This document shows positions 52,533-62,221 of a DNA stretch of 64,000 bases, piece after piece. The notes below the pieces were generated by a model. It was not told the DNA's origin, did no database searches, and was given only the letters and a program-made list of their open reading frames with translations. Numbering within the stretch: the first letter of the stretch is position 1; the number at the start of each line of letters is the position of its first letter. Origin of the DNA: Pyrus communis (taxonomy: Eukaryota > Streptophyta > Magnoliopsida > Rosales > Rosaceae); the NCBI RefSeq assembly GCF_963583255.1, contig NC_084803.1:4375621-4439620 (forward strand), read 5' to 3'. Both the position numbers and the translations under genes were made by a program.

Positions 52533-53319
52533 TAGGGTTCATACGAATTTTATGATAACCAACTTGCAGGTCTAATTTAGAAAAGAAGTGTGCACCAAAC
52601 AATTCATCCAATAGTTCATCTATAAGAGGGATTGGAAACCTGTCTTTCACAGTGATGTCATTGAGGCCTATATAATTCATATACATACACCATGTTCCTT
52701 ATTTCTTTCGTACCAATATGACTGAAGCTGAATATGGGCTATTGCTGACCCTGATAAACCTAGCCTGCAACAATTCTTTCACACATTACTCTATCTCACT
52801 TTGCTGCACTGGACCATATCGATAGGGCCTACTATTAGGTGGTTTGCTACCCTCAATTAATCAGATCATGTGATCTTGATTTCTATATAGGTGCAAACTA
52901 CTTGAAGTGGCAAAGATAATGTCATATTCCTTCAAAATTTTATGCAATTGTTGAAGTTGGTATGTGGACAAATTATCCGAATTAGCAATCACCATCTGTT
53001 GGGTTTTGACTTCTTCTGTTGTTATGTGACATAAAACTGCTCTTATCATGGACTCTTGCTACAACAGTTTAGTCATTTGCAGGGCTGAAATATTTTTTAG
53101 TTGCTCAGATGGTACCTCAGGACTAGCAATGCAATAAGTCACTGCCCCTTTTTTGGAACTTCATATACAGTTTTTCAAAGTCCTAGAGAATTGGACCCAA
53201 GGTTCTCAACCATTGTACTCCAAGCACAACATCACAACCTCCCAAATGAATGGCATACAAGTCTGTGATACAATTGGAGTTTGAATCTTAACAGAAATCT
53301 AAGCCAATGTACCATGAGT

Positions 53320-53568
53320 CTATACCTTACCCCCATCAGCTATCTTCACATTAAAAGTATACCCTGTGTTAAGATTACCCTTCATCCGTTTTACTAAGTC
53401 AAGATCTACAAAGTTATGAGAACTCCCTGAGTCAATAAGAATGGTAACATGACAGTTCTTGATAAACCCATTAACCTTCATAATTTTAATGGTTGGTGGT
53501 ACAGGTATTCCATATAATGCACAAGCTGTGATTTCTAGCTCTTCATTATCCACATCTTCACTAAACAA
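53320..53568 (-). pseudogene. Gypsy aspartic protease segment
   Basis: LIDSGSSHNFVD carries the retropepsin DSG active site. The frame differs from gag upstream, with a 34-bp overlap at 53535-53568, and is followed by a stop. A linker fragment (52861-53049) continues toward reverse transcriptase in yet another interrupted frame. Confidence 0.8.
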
Positions 53569-54544
53569 GAATCCGAATCTTGACCATCAATTAAAAGCAA
53601 TTGTTTCTTACGATAGGTATGCCCCTTAAAATACTTCTCCTTGCAATGAAAACATAAACCATTCTTCATATAGAAATCTACCTCTTCAAGAGTTAACTTT
53701 CTCACACTAGGAGCTTTAGGTTTATTCTCAGGCATAGCATTGGAATTCAACGTTTGTAAAGGTGTACGAAAAGTGGATTGAATTGTAGAATTCTTGGAGA
53801 AAGATTTCACCTTTAAGTATGATAATTTGGCATCCAACTGTTGCGCAATGGCTAAGGTTTCTAGTACATTTTTAGGCTTCAAGATCTTGACATCGTGTCT
53901 GAGTTCTGGTTTTAAACCCCCAATAAAGCAAGACTTGAGAAGCGCTTGACTGATTTCTCTCGTTCGATTAGCTAGGTGCCAAAATTCGATTACATAGTCA
54001 TTTAAGGTTCCAGTTTGTCGTAGTTTCACCAAGCTCTCATCTGTGTCTTCCAATTCCGATGGCCCAAATTCTTGACATAAAATCTTCGAGAATTCTTCCC
54101 ATGATAGATAATTCTCCAAACAGTGTGCCCATTGAAACCATTGCAAGGTTTCTTCTTCCATGTGGAATGATGCGAGTTTCACCTTCTTTGAGTCTTTAAT
54201 GTTAAAGAACTCAAAATAATGCTCTGCTTTGTAAATCCAACCCATTGGATCATCACCTTCAACAAATCTTGGAAAATCCATCTTCAAAAATGGCTGCCGT
54301 GCTTGATGGTTGTAATTTTACCCAAAATCTTGGCGATTGCAGTTCGAATTCATCCGTTCACAAAACGGTTGGTCGCCGAGGGTTGCTTTAGACAAATCGC
54401 CCATTGAAACAACATTGCATCGTGCAAACAAGGACTGCAATTGATGAAGAATCGAATCTTGGGTTGACTTCAGTTTCTCCTGTAATGCCTTGAATTCTGC
54501 TTGCGATGCTTGGAATTTTTCATGCAACGCCTGAAATTCCTCGA

Positions 54545-55206
54545 TGTCACATCCTGGCCCAAGCCCCCACCACATCTTGGACTCTACTCCACCGTAGCAC
54601 GATATTGTCCGTTGTGGGCCCCAACCATGCCCTCACGGTTTTGTTTTTAGGAACTCACACGAGAAATTCCCAGTGGGTCACCCATCCTGGGAATGCTCTC
54701 ACCCCCAACTTGCTTAACTTCGGAGTTCCTAAGGAACCCGAAGCCAGTGAACTCCCAAAAGGCCTCGTGTTAGGTAGAGATGGGAATATACATATAAGGC
54801 TTACATGATCCACTCCCCTGGGTGATGTGGGATGTTACAATCCACCCCTCTCAGAGGCCCGACGTCCTCGTCGGCACACTTCCGGCCAGGGATTGGCTCT
54901 GATACCAAATTGTCACATCCTGGCCCAGGCCCCCACCACATCCCCGAACTCAACTCCACCGTAGTACGATATTGTCCGTTTTGGGCCCCGACCATGCCCT
55001 CACGGTTTTGTTTCTAGGAACTCACACGAGAACTTCCTAGTGAGTCACCCATCATGGGAATGCTCTCGCCCCTAACTCGCTTAACTTCGGAGTTCCTAAA
55101 GAACCCGAAGCCAGTGAGCTCCCAAAATGCCTCGTGCTAGGTAGAGATGAGAATATACATATAAGGCTTACATGATCCACTCTCCTGGGCAATGTGGGAT
55201 GTTACA
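54545..55206 (-). mobile_element. Complete Cassandra TRIM retrotransposon
   Basis: Two direct LTRs (55206-54911 and 54839-54545 on the minus strand, 296 and 295 bp) begin TGTAACATCC and end GGATGTGACA. The same 5 bp, CTCGA, flanks both sides (54540-54544 and 55207-55211), a perfect target duplication. The roughly 70-bp interior carries the tRNA-Met primer site TGGTATCAGAGCC (complement of 54895-54907) next to the 5' LTR and a purine-rich tract (complement of 54840-54852) next to the 3' LTR. The LTRs contain a 5S-rRNA-like domain, the diagnostic feature of Cassandra. There is no coding capacity, so it depends on enzymes from other elements. Confidence 0.95.
54668..54730 (-). other. 5S-rRNA-like domain in the Cassandra 3' LTR
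   Basis: On the minus strand, AACTCCGAAGTTAAGC is followed by GAGAGCATTCCCAGGATGGG and TGACCCACTGGGAA. This mirrors the 5S rRNA internal promoter order (box A, intermediate element, box C). A matching domain occurs in the other LTR at about 55034-55094. These are retroelement copies, not functional 5S genes. Confidence 0.85.
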
Positions 55207-55590
55207 CTCGATCTTGGATTCCAAATTAGAAACCCTAGACTCCATGGTTCTTCGCGAGGCTTGCCGAGTCATACAACTGAAAGGATTGAGGGGATCGACA
55301 ATTGGCTGATACCAATTGTTAAACCCTTCTCTACTTCTTCCTAATTGCATAGAGAGTAACAACAGAAATACAACAACTTCATTAACTGCTTTTCCATCTG
55401 TTACAATTTGCTATTTATCTCTTATCTTCTAACTACTAACGACCATATACACCTGTCAACATCTTATTAAGCCACATAGCAAAATCCTATCACTATTATA
55501 CTGCGCATGTCGATTATATTAATTTCAGCTGAATTTTGTAGTTGATGACATTATTTTATGGCAAAAACATGTACAGCAAGTTCTAGAGGA

Positions 55591-55768
55591 GGAGAAATTT
55601 TTCCAAGTGCCGGGAACACCATGACACATGGTGTTCCCTCACACATTAGGATTTAGTTTTATTTATTTATTGAAATATAAAATTGAAGGATATCCAAGAT
55701 GTCAAATCCTAATGTGTGAGGGAACACCATGTGTCATGGTATTCCCGGCACTTGGAAAAATTTCTCCC
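55591..55768. mobile_element. Near-perfect inverted-repeat (hairpin) element
   Basis: The arm from 55591 (GGAGAAATTTTTCCAAGTGC) is repeated inverted and ends at 55768 (GCACTTGGAAAAATTTCTCC plus one C). The arms are about 65 bp with very few mismatches, around a 45-bp AT-rich spacer. AGAGGA abuts both sides (55585-55590 and 55769-55774), a possible target duplication. A transcript would fold into a long hairpin. Confidence 0.85.
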
Positions 55769-56229
55769 AGAGGAGCATGATTCTTCTGCTACAATACTAC
55801 AGGTGTTTATAAAGATTTCTAAAGTAGCATTTATTGTGTGTACATTATTTTTATAGTATTGTCCGTACTTTATACGGATTGGAGAAACTTTTATGCATAT
55901 TGAGGACATCAACTTGCGATATTAGTTTTATACGTGGTACAATATTAGTGGACAACAGATTTATTCTTTGTGCAAATATATATATTATAATTTAAATAAA
56001 ATAATAACATCACGTTCACGTGATGTTCTGATCCACTGAAAAGTTAGTTGCTCGGTAATTATAAGAGCATATACTTTAAGTATACATGCCGACAAGGAAA
56101 TAAACTATTCATTATTTAATATGTTGAACTGTGTATATATGCAGCTACCGACTGCAATCAGAAAGACATGCCATATGGTCTACCTTTGAGTACTACATCT
56201 CGGTTGAAGTAAAGTTAAGATATTTAAAA

Positions 56230-56460
56230 TTTTTTTTTTATGAAAGATATGATTAATGTGGGATATTATACATCTTTTCATGTGAGAATCAATTAATGGA
56301 TCACACATAGAAGATCTACACATTGACAACCACGTGGAGTCAATGAGAGTAACTCTACACGTGGGGTCAAGGGACCCTACCATCATCGCGTGTGGTCAAG
56401 GAGACCCACCCATCACGTGACAATACGAGCCCGCTCCCTGACTCTGATACCTGGTAGAAT
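56230..56460 (-). other. Possible relic of a small LTR element
   Basis: GACTCTGATACCTGG (complement CCAGGTATCAGAGTC) at about 56440-56454 resembles a tRNA-Met primer-binding site. The preceding sequence has repeated ACGTGGAGTCAA/ACGTGGGGTCAA phrases and CCCACCCATCACGTG. A TGTGGGATATTATACAT segment at about 56256 resembles LTR-end motifs. LTRs cannot be paired, so this is only suggestive. Confidence 0.3.
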
Positions 56461-57701
56461 TATCAAAGAGTTAGTCATATGGCTCACTTCTAACAACACC
56501 GATATTGTTCTCAATTTGGTAATTACCACTTGCACAATCCATCAGATGTGAGATTTTATCGCAAGAAGCCTCAATATTAGTTGTAATGAACTTTTAGTCT
56601 TTTACCTTGTTTGCTATCATGCTATAATAGTAATGCATGCTTGACGTTTTAGATAAAAGACTAGTTTTAATTAAGAAACGATGTAAGTAGTGGATTGCGC
56701 CTTGATGATTAGGCTTTTTATCTTTAACCCATTATCTCATGTTTAAACTCTTTGTTTTCGTTTATTATAGATTAGTGTTAGCGTAGAATGTTGTTGTATT
56801 GAAAAAAAAAATGATGGTGTGCAATGTCTCAATGTATCTACAAGGTCGTGGACTCATGGGAGCAACCACACACTTCAACCTGTTAACATATATGTATGTG
56901 TTGAAAAGTCTGGTGGGTAATGAATGTCCACAGTATATTAGTAAAAGTCTTCAGCATGAGCAAAAGTTTTCAATACCCATGCAAAGTAAAAGTTGAATAT
57001 GTAAATACATAGAAATTGTATTGTCAAAGGAAGTGTCGTAAGTTTCAATATGCAGTTAATGCATCAGTTTGAAGTTGCTCTATAAATAAAGCACTCCGTA
57101 TGTTTTCAAGTTACAGAAAATATAAGAAGAAGATAACGAGAGAAAAATACTAGTAACATCATCTATTTCTCTGCCTTTTATTTGTTATCCTCTTGTGCTA
57201 TAGTTTTAGTGTGGCATTTTACATCTACCTTGCACCTACCATTAAAAAGATTATTCCTCTAACTTTGACATTTTTATAACAGTATGTGAATACATATTTC
57301 TTTTTTCTTTCCTGATGAAAATTTGTATTGACAAGATAAACAAGTTTTGAAAACTCGACGTATCAAGAGTCAAACACGCCTGGGCCGCACAGAGACAATT
57401 TGATCAAACTACTATGACTTAATTAGCTACATGTTAGAAATAATCTCAATTAATCACGATAGTCAACCACTTAAACAACACCACGAATAACCGCCTCCAT
57501 ACGTAAAAGGACTCGTAATCAAAATGATGACTTCCAATTCACGCCATTTTATATTAGAATTGACTGTCTGATTTAAAAATCTTGTTGCGGTCTTTTTAAA
57601 ACGTATGCTGATTTGGACTTTTAGCATCTCAAAGGAAGATAGAAGGTTGTTCTCTTTTTTGTTTTCAATGCTTGCCAAGTCCACACTCGCTAATATTACG
57701 A

Positions 57702-57855
57702 TAGAAAAATTAATAAAAATGATTTGAAAATTTTGAGTTTTAATAATAAAGATAAAATAAATAGTAAAGTAAATAGTATCAGGTTTGACTTTTTAGTGTA
57801 AAAATGTGATTTTTCATTAAAATGAATAATATCGTAGACTTTTCGTTAAAACTCT
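57702..57855. repeat. Dispersed MITE-like repeat, copy 1
   Basis: Shares with 58282-58433 the ordered blocks GAAAATTTTGAGTTTTAA, AAATAGTATC, TTTTTAGTGTAAAA and CTTTTCGTTAAAACT-like ends. The ends are weak inverted repeats. No coding capacity. Confidence 0.75.
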
Positions 57856-58281
57856 CATAATATGATTGCATGCACAAGAACAAATGGAAAACTGTGGAAA
57901 TGGAAAAATCCATACGTTGAATTTGTTTTTGGCTCTTTGGAACTCCAAGGGTAATCTGGATTTGATCTTATACCATCAGAGGGGAAGGATACGATAGGTT
58001 GTCGGTAGACTCGGTGCGCATCAAAATTGATAGCGAATGCAAACTACCTTTTAGTTGATTATTAAATAATTTTTTTACATCAAACAGTGTTTGACATATC
58101 AAATGGAGAGAAAACTTCAAAATATGTCAAATACCATATAAATTGTCAAATTTAAACTTTTTATTTAAAATTTGACATATTTTTAAAGATATTCTGAAAC
58201 TCCTTCGCAACCAGTCGGCTAGAGGTATCTTCTCCTTCTTAAAACTTCTACGATATCGATTGAAATTCGTTCATATAAACA

Positions 58282-58433
58282 AAGAAAAACTAATAAAAAG
58301 AGTTTGAAAATTTTGAGTTTTAACGATAATACAAAATAAATGGTAAAGTGAATAGTATCGGAATTGATTTTTTAGTGTAAAATGTAATTTTTCGTTAAAG
58401 TACATAGTACCGAAAACTTTTCATTAAAGTTTC
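58282..58433. repeat. Dispersed MITE-like repeat, copy 2
   Basis: Second copy of the 57702-57855 element in the same orientation. Its tips AGAAAAACTAATAAAAAG and CTTTTCATTAAAGTTTCC form a better inverted pair. Confidence 0.75.
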
Positions 58434-60273
58434 CTATAAACAATAATCGATCTGAGAGATTAGGTCGCCCTCTCCGATCTAGACTAGGCCACACAACGAA
58501 AAGAGATGAAATTTTGGTGCAGATGCGACAAAATTTCACCGATCAATACATCTCAAAACGCTAGTTGAGTTTGGAAGATTTTCCACAATATCTACCAAAA
58601 TTGCAGACATTTCACCGACATCTCATCGGAATTCAGTGCAAATATCACCTTAGCCCCTTTTGATTGTCGGAGGTATGAAAGTTCGAAATTTAGGTAATGT
58701 TAGTGATATCAAACGTGGTTGCTACCAAATTTAATAGCAACTTCAAATAGTTTTTTTTTTTTTTTTTTCTTTCGGAAATGATTAATTTGTATTGATAAGA
58801 TAAAATGTACAAAAAAGAGAGATAAAACTTAACCCATGCCATAAGAGTTTTGATGAAGTCAAAAAGTTTACATCAACAATAACAATAAAAAAGATAATTT
58901 TACTGTTTTCTAATCCAAATGCCCATTCATACATGACATGATATGAATTGACATTAAACGTGATTGCTACCAAATTTAATAACAACTTCAAATTCATTTT
59001 TAGTAATTAATAAATGTTTTTTTCAGCATTTATTAATTTTTTTTGTTCTAAAAATGCTTGTTATAAGTATTAAAAATAATAATGCAATAAATCATAGTTT
59101 AAATTTGACATATCAAGCTGTGAACAAAATTTAAAAATATCAAAGTGTCAAAAATTCAAATTTAAAATTTTAGCTTTAAAATTTGACATCTCCTTTGAAT
59201 TTATATATATTAGACCTATTATAACTTTTTGATTGGCCTGGATGTTATCGATTCATCCAAATTATAGTATTCATACATTTATTAATGTTAAAGCCTAATA
59301 AATAATTTAAACGAATTTGTAGCCCTCAGGCTATGTACATTCTACACGTTTTTTCAAAGCAATTATAGAGTGATTTCATTGACCGAAACCGAACAATACA
59401 AGAGTCAAGAGGGTGTCATACTGGGTATATATCTTCAATGACACCAAATGTTTTAATTGAAGAAAAATTTGCACAACTAACACATCAGAAAAACCCCTGA
59501 ATTTGCATATTCTACGCGTTTGTATTGATGATAAAAGATTCCTCTTTCTAAAACTATCTAGAGTCATCTATAGCATATGAACAAGTTTTGAAGACTTGAC
59601 TCGTCAAGCGCACCTAGCAAAGATAATTTGACAAAACCATGACCTTTGACTACCTCCATCACTTAATTACAAGGTTGGAAAGAATCCCAATAATCAACTG
59701 CTACTAGAGTTTAAACTCTAAACGTTATGCTTTGTAATTTTGCTATTTTTCACCATCACACCTTCGTGTTAAAGTCTGACTTTTCAATAAAATGTTATGC
59801 ATAAACCATTTCCCAATACTTAACTTGTACCACCAAGTAAATTTGCACATCCAATGTTTCCGTTCTCTCCTTTTAATACATAATTTTGCATACATCATTT
59901 GACGAACAAGGTTTAAGATTCAGCGCATCAAATCATTTGAACCCAGTCAAGCACGTCTAGCAAAGACAAATCGTCAAAATAAAGATCCATCTTCTTCATT
60001 CAATGAAATCCCACTTGACTAAATAGGCAGTGATTAAGAAAATAATCCTTCCCCATACTATAGGCCTTGACTAATGGGGCTTGTTTCACGGTTCGTAAGT
60101 CGTCCATCTGTTTTCATGCATTTCAATAAATATTTTCACCATAATTATGAATAGCAATTAAACCCATATGGAAATATGTGTGTGTGTGTGTGTGTGTGTG
60201 TGATTGTTTGATAAAAATAAAATAATAGGCAGATCCTTTTCGTACAGAAAAATCCTTTGTACAATCAATTATT

Positions 60274-60421
60274 GGGATGTGATATTCTCACACCCTTTTT
60301 TACTTCTTCCACATTTTTTTAGTTTTCAACCGTCAGATCGGATAAATTGAAGAAGATCAACGGACATAAATTAACAAAGGGTGTGTGAGAAGTAAAAAGT
60401 GATGTGTGGATAGCACACCCC
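60274..60421. mobile_element. 148-bp MITE with 9-bp target-site duplication
   Basis: The left end GGGATGTGATATTCTCACAC and the right end (complement GGGGTGTGCTATCCACAC) are inverted partners. TCAATTATT lies directly outside both ends (60265-60273 and 60422-60430), a perfect 9-bp duplication that points to the Mutator superfamily. The internal sequence is non-coding. Confidence 0.88.
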
Positions 60422-60556
60422 TCAATTATTTTGCATCAAATAGTAATTTTTTATTTAAAAAACAATTAATATTCTTTTGTTTTGTAGGTAAATTTTGTAA
60501 ATAAATTATTACATACATTAGGTATTTTTTATTTATTATTATATTAGTGTGTAAAA

Positions 60557-60772
60557 ATTATTTATCTATATTTATATGTAATATATAGGTTAGTTAATTT
60601 TGAATATGACAGCATTTATTTTGTAGGTAAACTAAAATACTGCTTAATTATTTGAAGAAATTAGATTATTTATCTATATTTATATGTAATATATAGGTTA
60701 GTTAATTTTGAATATGACAGCATTTATTTTGTAGGTAAACTAAAATACTGCTTAATTATTTGAAGAAATTAG
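60557..60772. repeat. 108-bp perfect tandem duplication
   Basis: 60557-60664 and 60665-60772 read the same, from ATTATTTATCTATATTTATA to TTATTTGAAGAAATTAGA. I find no base difference, which implies a very recent event or an assembly duplication. Confidence 0.93.
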
Positions 60773-60950
60773 AATCTCCTGTATTTTTTTTATACGTGTT
60801 TAAATCAAACATTGATTTTTTTTTTTTTTTTTTTATGATTTGTTTAAGAGATTTTGACCGATTAGCACATCACATTTTTCTATTTTTAAATTACATATAA
60901 TTGTCTACAATATAGGAAATTAATTTACCCAGTCTTTTAAACTTCTACGG

Positions 60951-61228
60951 TGTCACATCCCGGCCCGGGCCCCCATCACATCCCAGGTTCGACTCTACCG
61001 TATCACAATATTATTCGCTTTGGGCCGGTTTTGTTTCTGGGAAGTTACACGAGAACTTCCCAGTGGGTCACCCATCTCGGGATTGCTCTCGCGCGAACTC
61101 GCTTAACTTCGGAGTTCCGATGGAACTCGAAGTCAGTGAGCTCCCAAAAAGCCTCGTGCTAGGTAGAGATGAGAATATACATATAAGGTTTACATGATCC
61201 ATTTCCCTGAGCAATGTGGGATGTTACA
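60951..61228 (-). mobile_element. Solo Cassandra LTR
   Basis: A single 278-bp LTR, TGTAACATCC to GGATGTGACA on the minus strand, is homologous to the LTRs at 54545-55206 and keeps the 5S-like domain (about 61058-61120). The flanks are TACGG and TACGA, a 5-bp duplication with one mismatch. No partner LTR or interior is present, so it probably arose by LTR-LTR recombination. Confidence 0.9.
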
Positions 61229-61287
61229 TACGATTTAATGACACTTTCTATGAAAAAATATACTAAAACTTATGGTTTGAAAACAAG

Positions 61288-61480
61288 CGTACCAAAAATT
61301 CAAATGTACCAAAAACTAAATGTACCAAAAGTTCAAATATACCAAAAATTCAAATGTACCAAGAAATCAAATGTACCAAAAATTCAAATGTACCAAAAAG
61401 CCAAATATACCATAAACCAAATCATCTTATAAGTAACCAAATATACCGATATAATCAAACGTACCGATATAACCAAACGT
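61288..61480. repeat. Degenerate minisatellite with a unit of about 17 bp
   Basis: About ten copies of ACCAAAAATTCAAATGT-like units, with variants CCATAAACC and CCGATATAATCAAACGTA toward the right. The array lies about 60 bp from the solo Cassandra LTR. Confidence 0.85.
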
Positions 61481-62129
61481 ACCTAGCAACGAGTTTTTTT
61501 ACATTATATTTTAATTTGCTAAAATAAGTATTTTAATTAAAAAAATTAAAAACTCTGAAATCATCATAATAAGAGATGCAAAAAAATAGGAGGAAAAAAA
61601 AAGGGAATGCAGTAAAGAAATTTTGTGAATAGACTTCTAATAAAATAAAATGAAATAAAATTAAGAACCAAAATTGTAAGGAAAATGTTTAATCAAATTT
61701 TCCAAAAGAATAGATGTTTAGTCTATAACATTTAAAAACGAGGGTCTATATCAAAACGCTCTTTTTTTAGAATCATAAATTTTTGCCTTCAAATATGCAT
61801 ACAATTAAATGTATACATTAATATGGTAATTGGCAGTATTTTCGGCATTTGGAAAATACAAAACGTGTAAAGTCAAACAAAAGTAATGAATTTGCTTATG
61901 TGGAATCGTCAACGAGTTTTATTCAGATAAAAAAATTATGTCAGGTTTTGCGTTTAGAAACTTGAATGTCAAGGGCTAAAGTCATATTTTATTGATTTTT
62001 TGGAGAGAATTTTTATATAAAAATTTACAATATTAACAATTTCGATTATAAACACAAATTTTTGTAACGAAGCATGTATTATTCTGCGAAAGAACTCCTT
62101 CTCATCCTTTGAGAGACCAAGTTATTTCC

Positions 62130-62147
62130 TTGACTAATTAGTTGACT
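62130..62147 (+). promoter_or_regulatory. Paired W-box motifs upstream of the receptor kinase
   Basis: TTGACT occurs at 62130-62135 and 62142-62147, about 20-40 bp before the TATA box. TTGAC[C/T] is the WRKY-factor core site common in defence promoters. Two short motifs could also occur by chance. Confidence 0.45.
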
Positions 62148-62166
62148 AACAATGCTTTCCCTCCCC

Positions 62167-62173
62167 TATAAAA
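62167..62173 (+). promoter_or_regulatory. TATA box of the LRR receptor-kinase gene
   Basis: TATAAAA lies 55 bp upstream of the ATG at 62222, which leaves room for a short leader. Position and match support promoter use. Confidence 0.65.
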
Positions 62174-62221
62174 CCCATCTTGTAGTTCCAAATCGAAAAG
62201 CAAAACACGAAGCCAAGAGAT

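Larger units (their letters stand above)
53535..55272 (-). pseudogene. Gypsy gag region, broken by a nonsense codon and a Cassandra insertion
   Basis: The gag start is near 55272 (MTRQASRRTMESRVSNLESK). Its coiled-coil region resumes on the far side of the Cassandra element (about 54544 downward, FQALHEKFQASQAEFKALQE). A stop codon at 54320-54318 lies in the same frame as the main gag domain (54287-53535), which has GWIYKAEHYFEFF, LASFHMEEETLQWFQW and a degenerate zinc knuckle CFHCKEKYFKGH. So at least one nonsense change and one insertion are visible. Confidence 0.85.
51579..55317 (-). mobile_element. Decayed Ty3/Gypsy LTR retrotransposon, 3' truncated
   Basis: On the minus strand the order is primer-binding site, gag, protease, reverse transcriptase, RNase H, which is Ty3/Gypsy order. 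TGGTATCAGCC (complement of 55304-55314) is a near match to the tRNA-Met primer site and follows a possible LTR end ...AACA at 55317. The 5' LTR would then run into higher coordinates, starting TGTTAAACCC on the plus strand, but its far end cannot be fixed. Integrase and 3' LTR are not found. The coding region is interrupted by stops and frame changes, and a Cassandra element sits in its 5' gag part. It cannot move on its own. Confidence 0.85.
55318..62129. other. Repeat-rich gene desert between the Gypsy element and the receptor kinase
   Basis: AT-rich sequence with a hairpin MITE (55591-55768), a possible LTR-element relic (56230-56460), paired MITEs (57702-57855, 58282-58433), a (GT)n tract at about 60177-60203, a 9-bp-TSD MITE (60274-60421), a 108-bp duplication, a solo Cassandra LTR and a minisatellite, each listed. 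No host gene is visible. The short frames at 57463-57684, 58782-58997 and 59376-59567 are chance. Confidence 0.5.

Noticed and set aside
54668..55094. Genuine 5S rRNA genes
   Set aside because: Only the internal-promoter part resembles 5S, and it is embedded in paired LTRs with primer site and target duplication, which identifies Cassandra.
61288..61480. CRISPR-like array
   Set aside because: Units are contiguous with no unique spacers, and this is a plant nuclear genome. It is a minisatellite.
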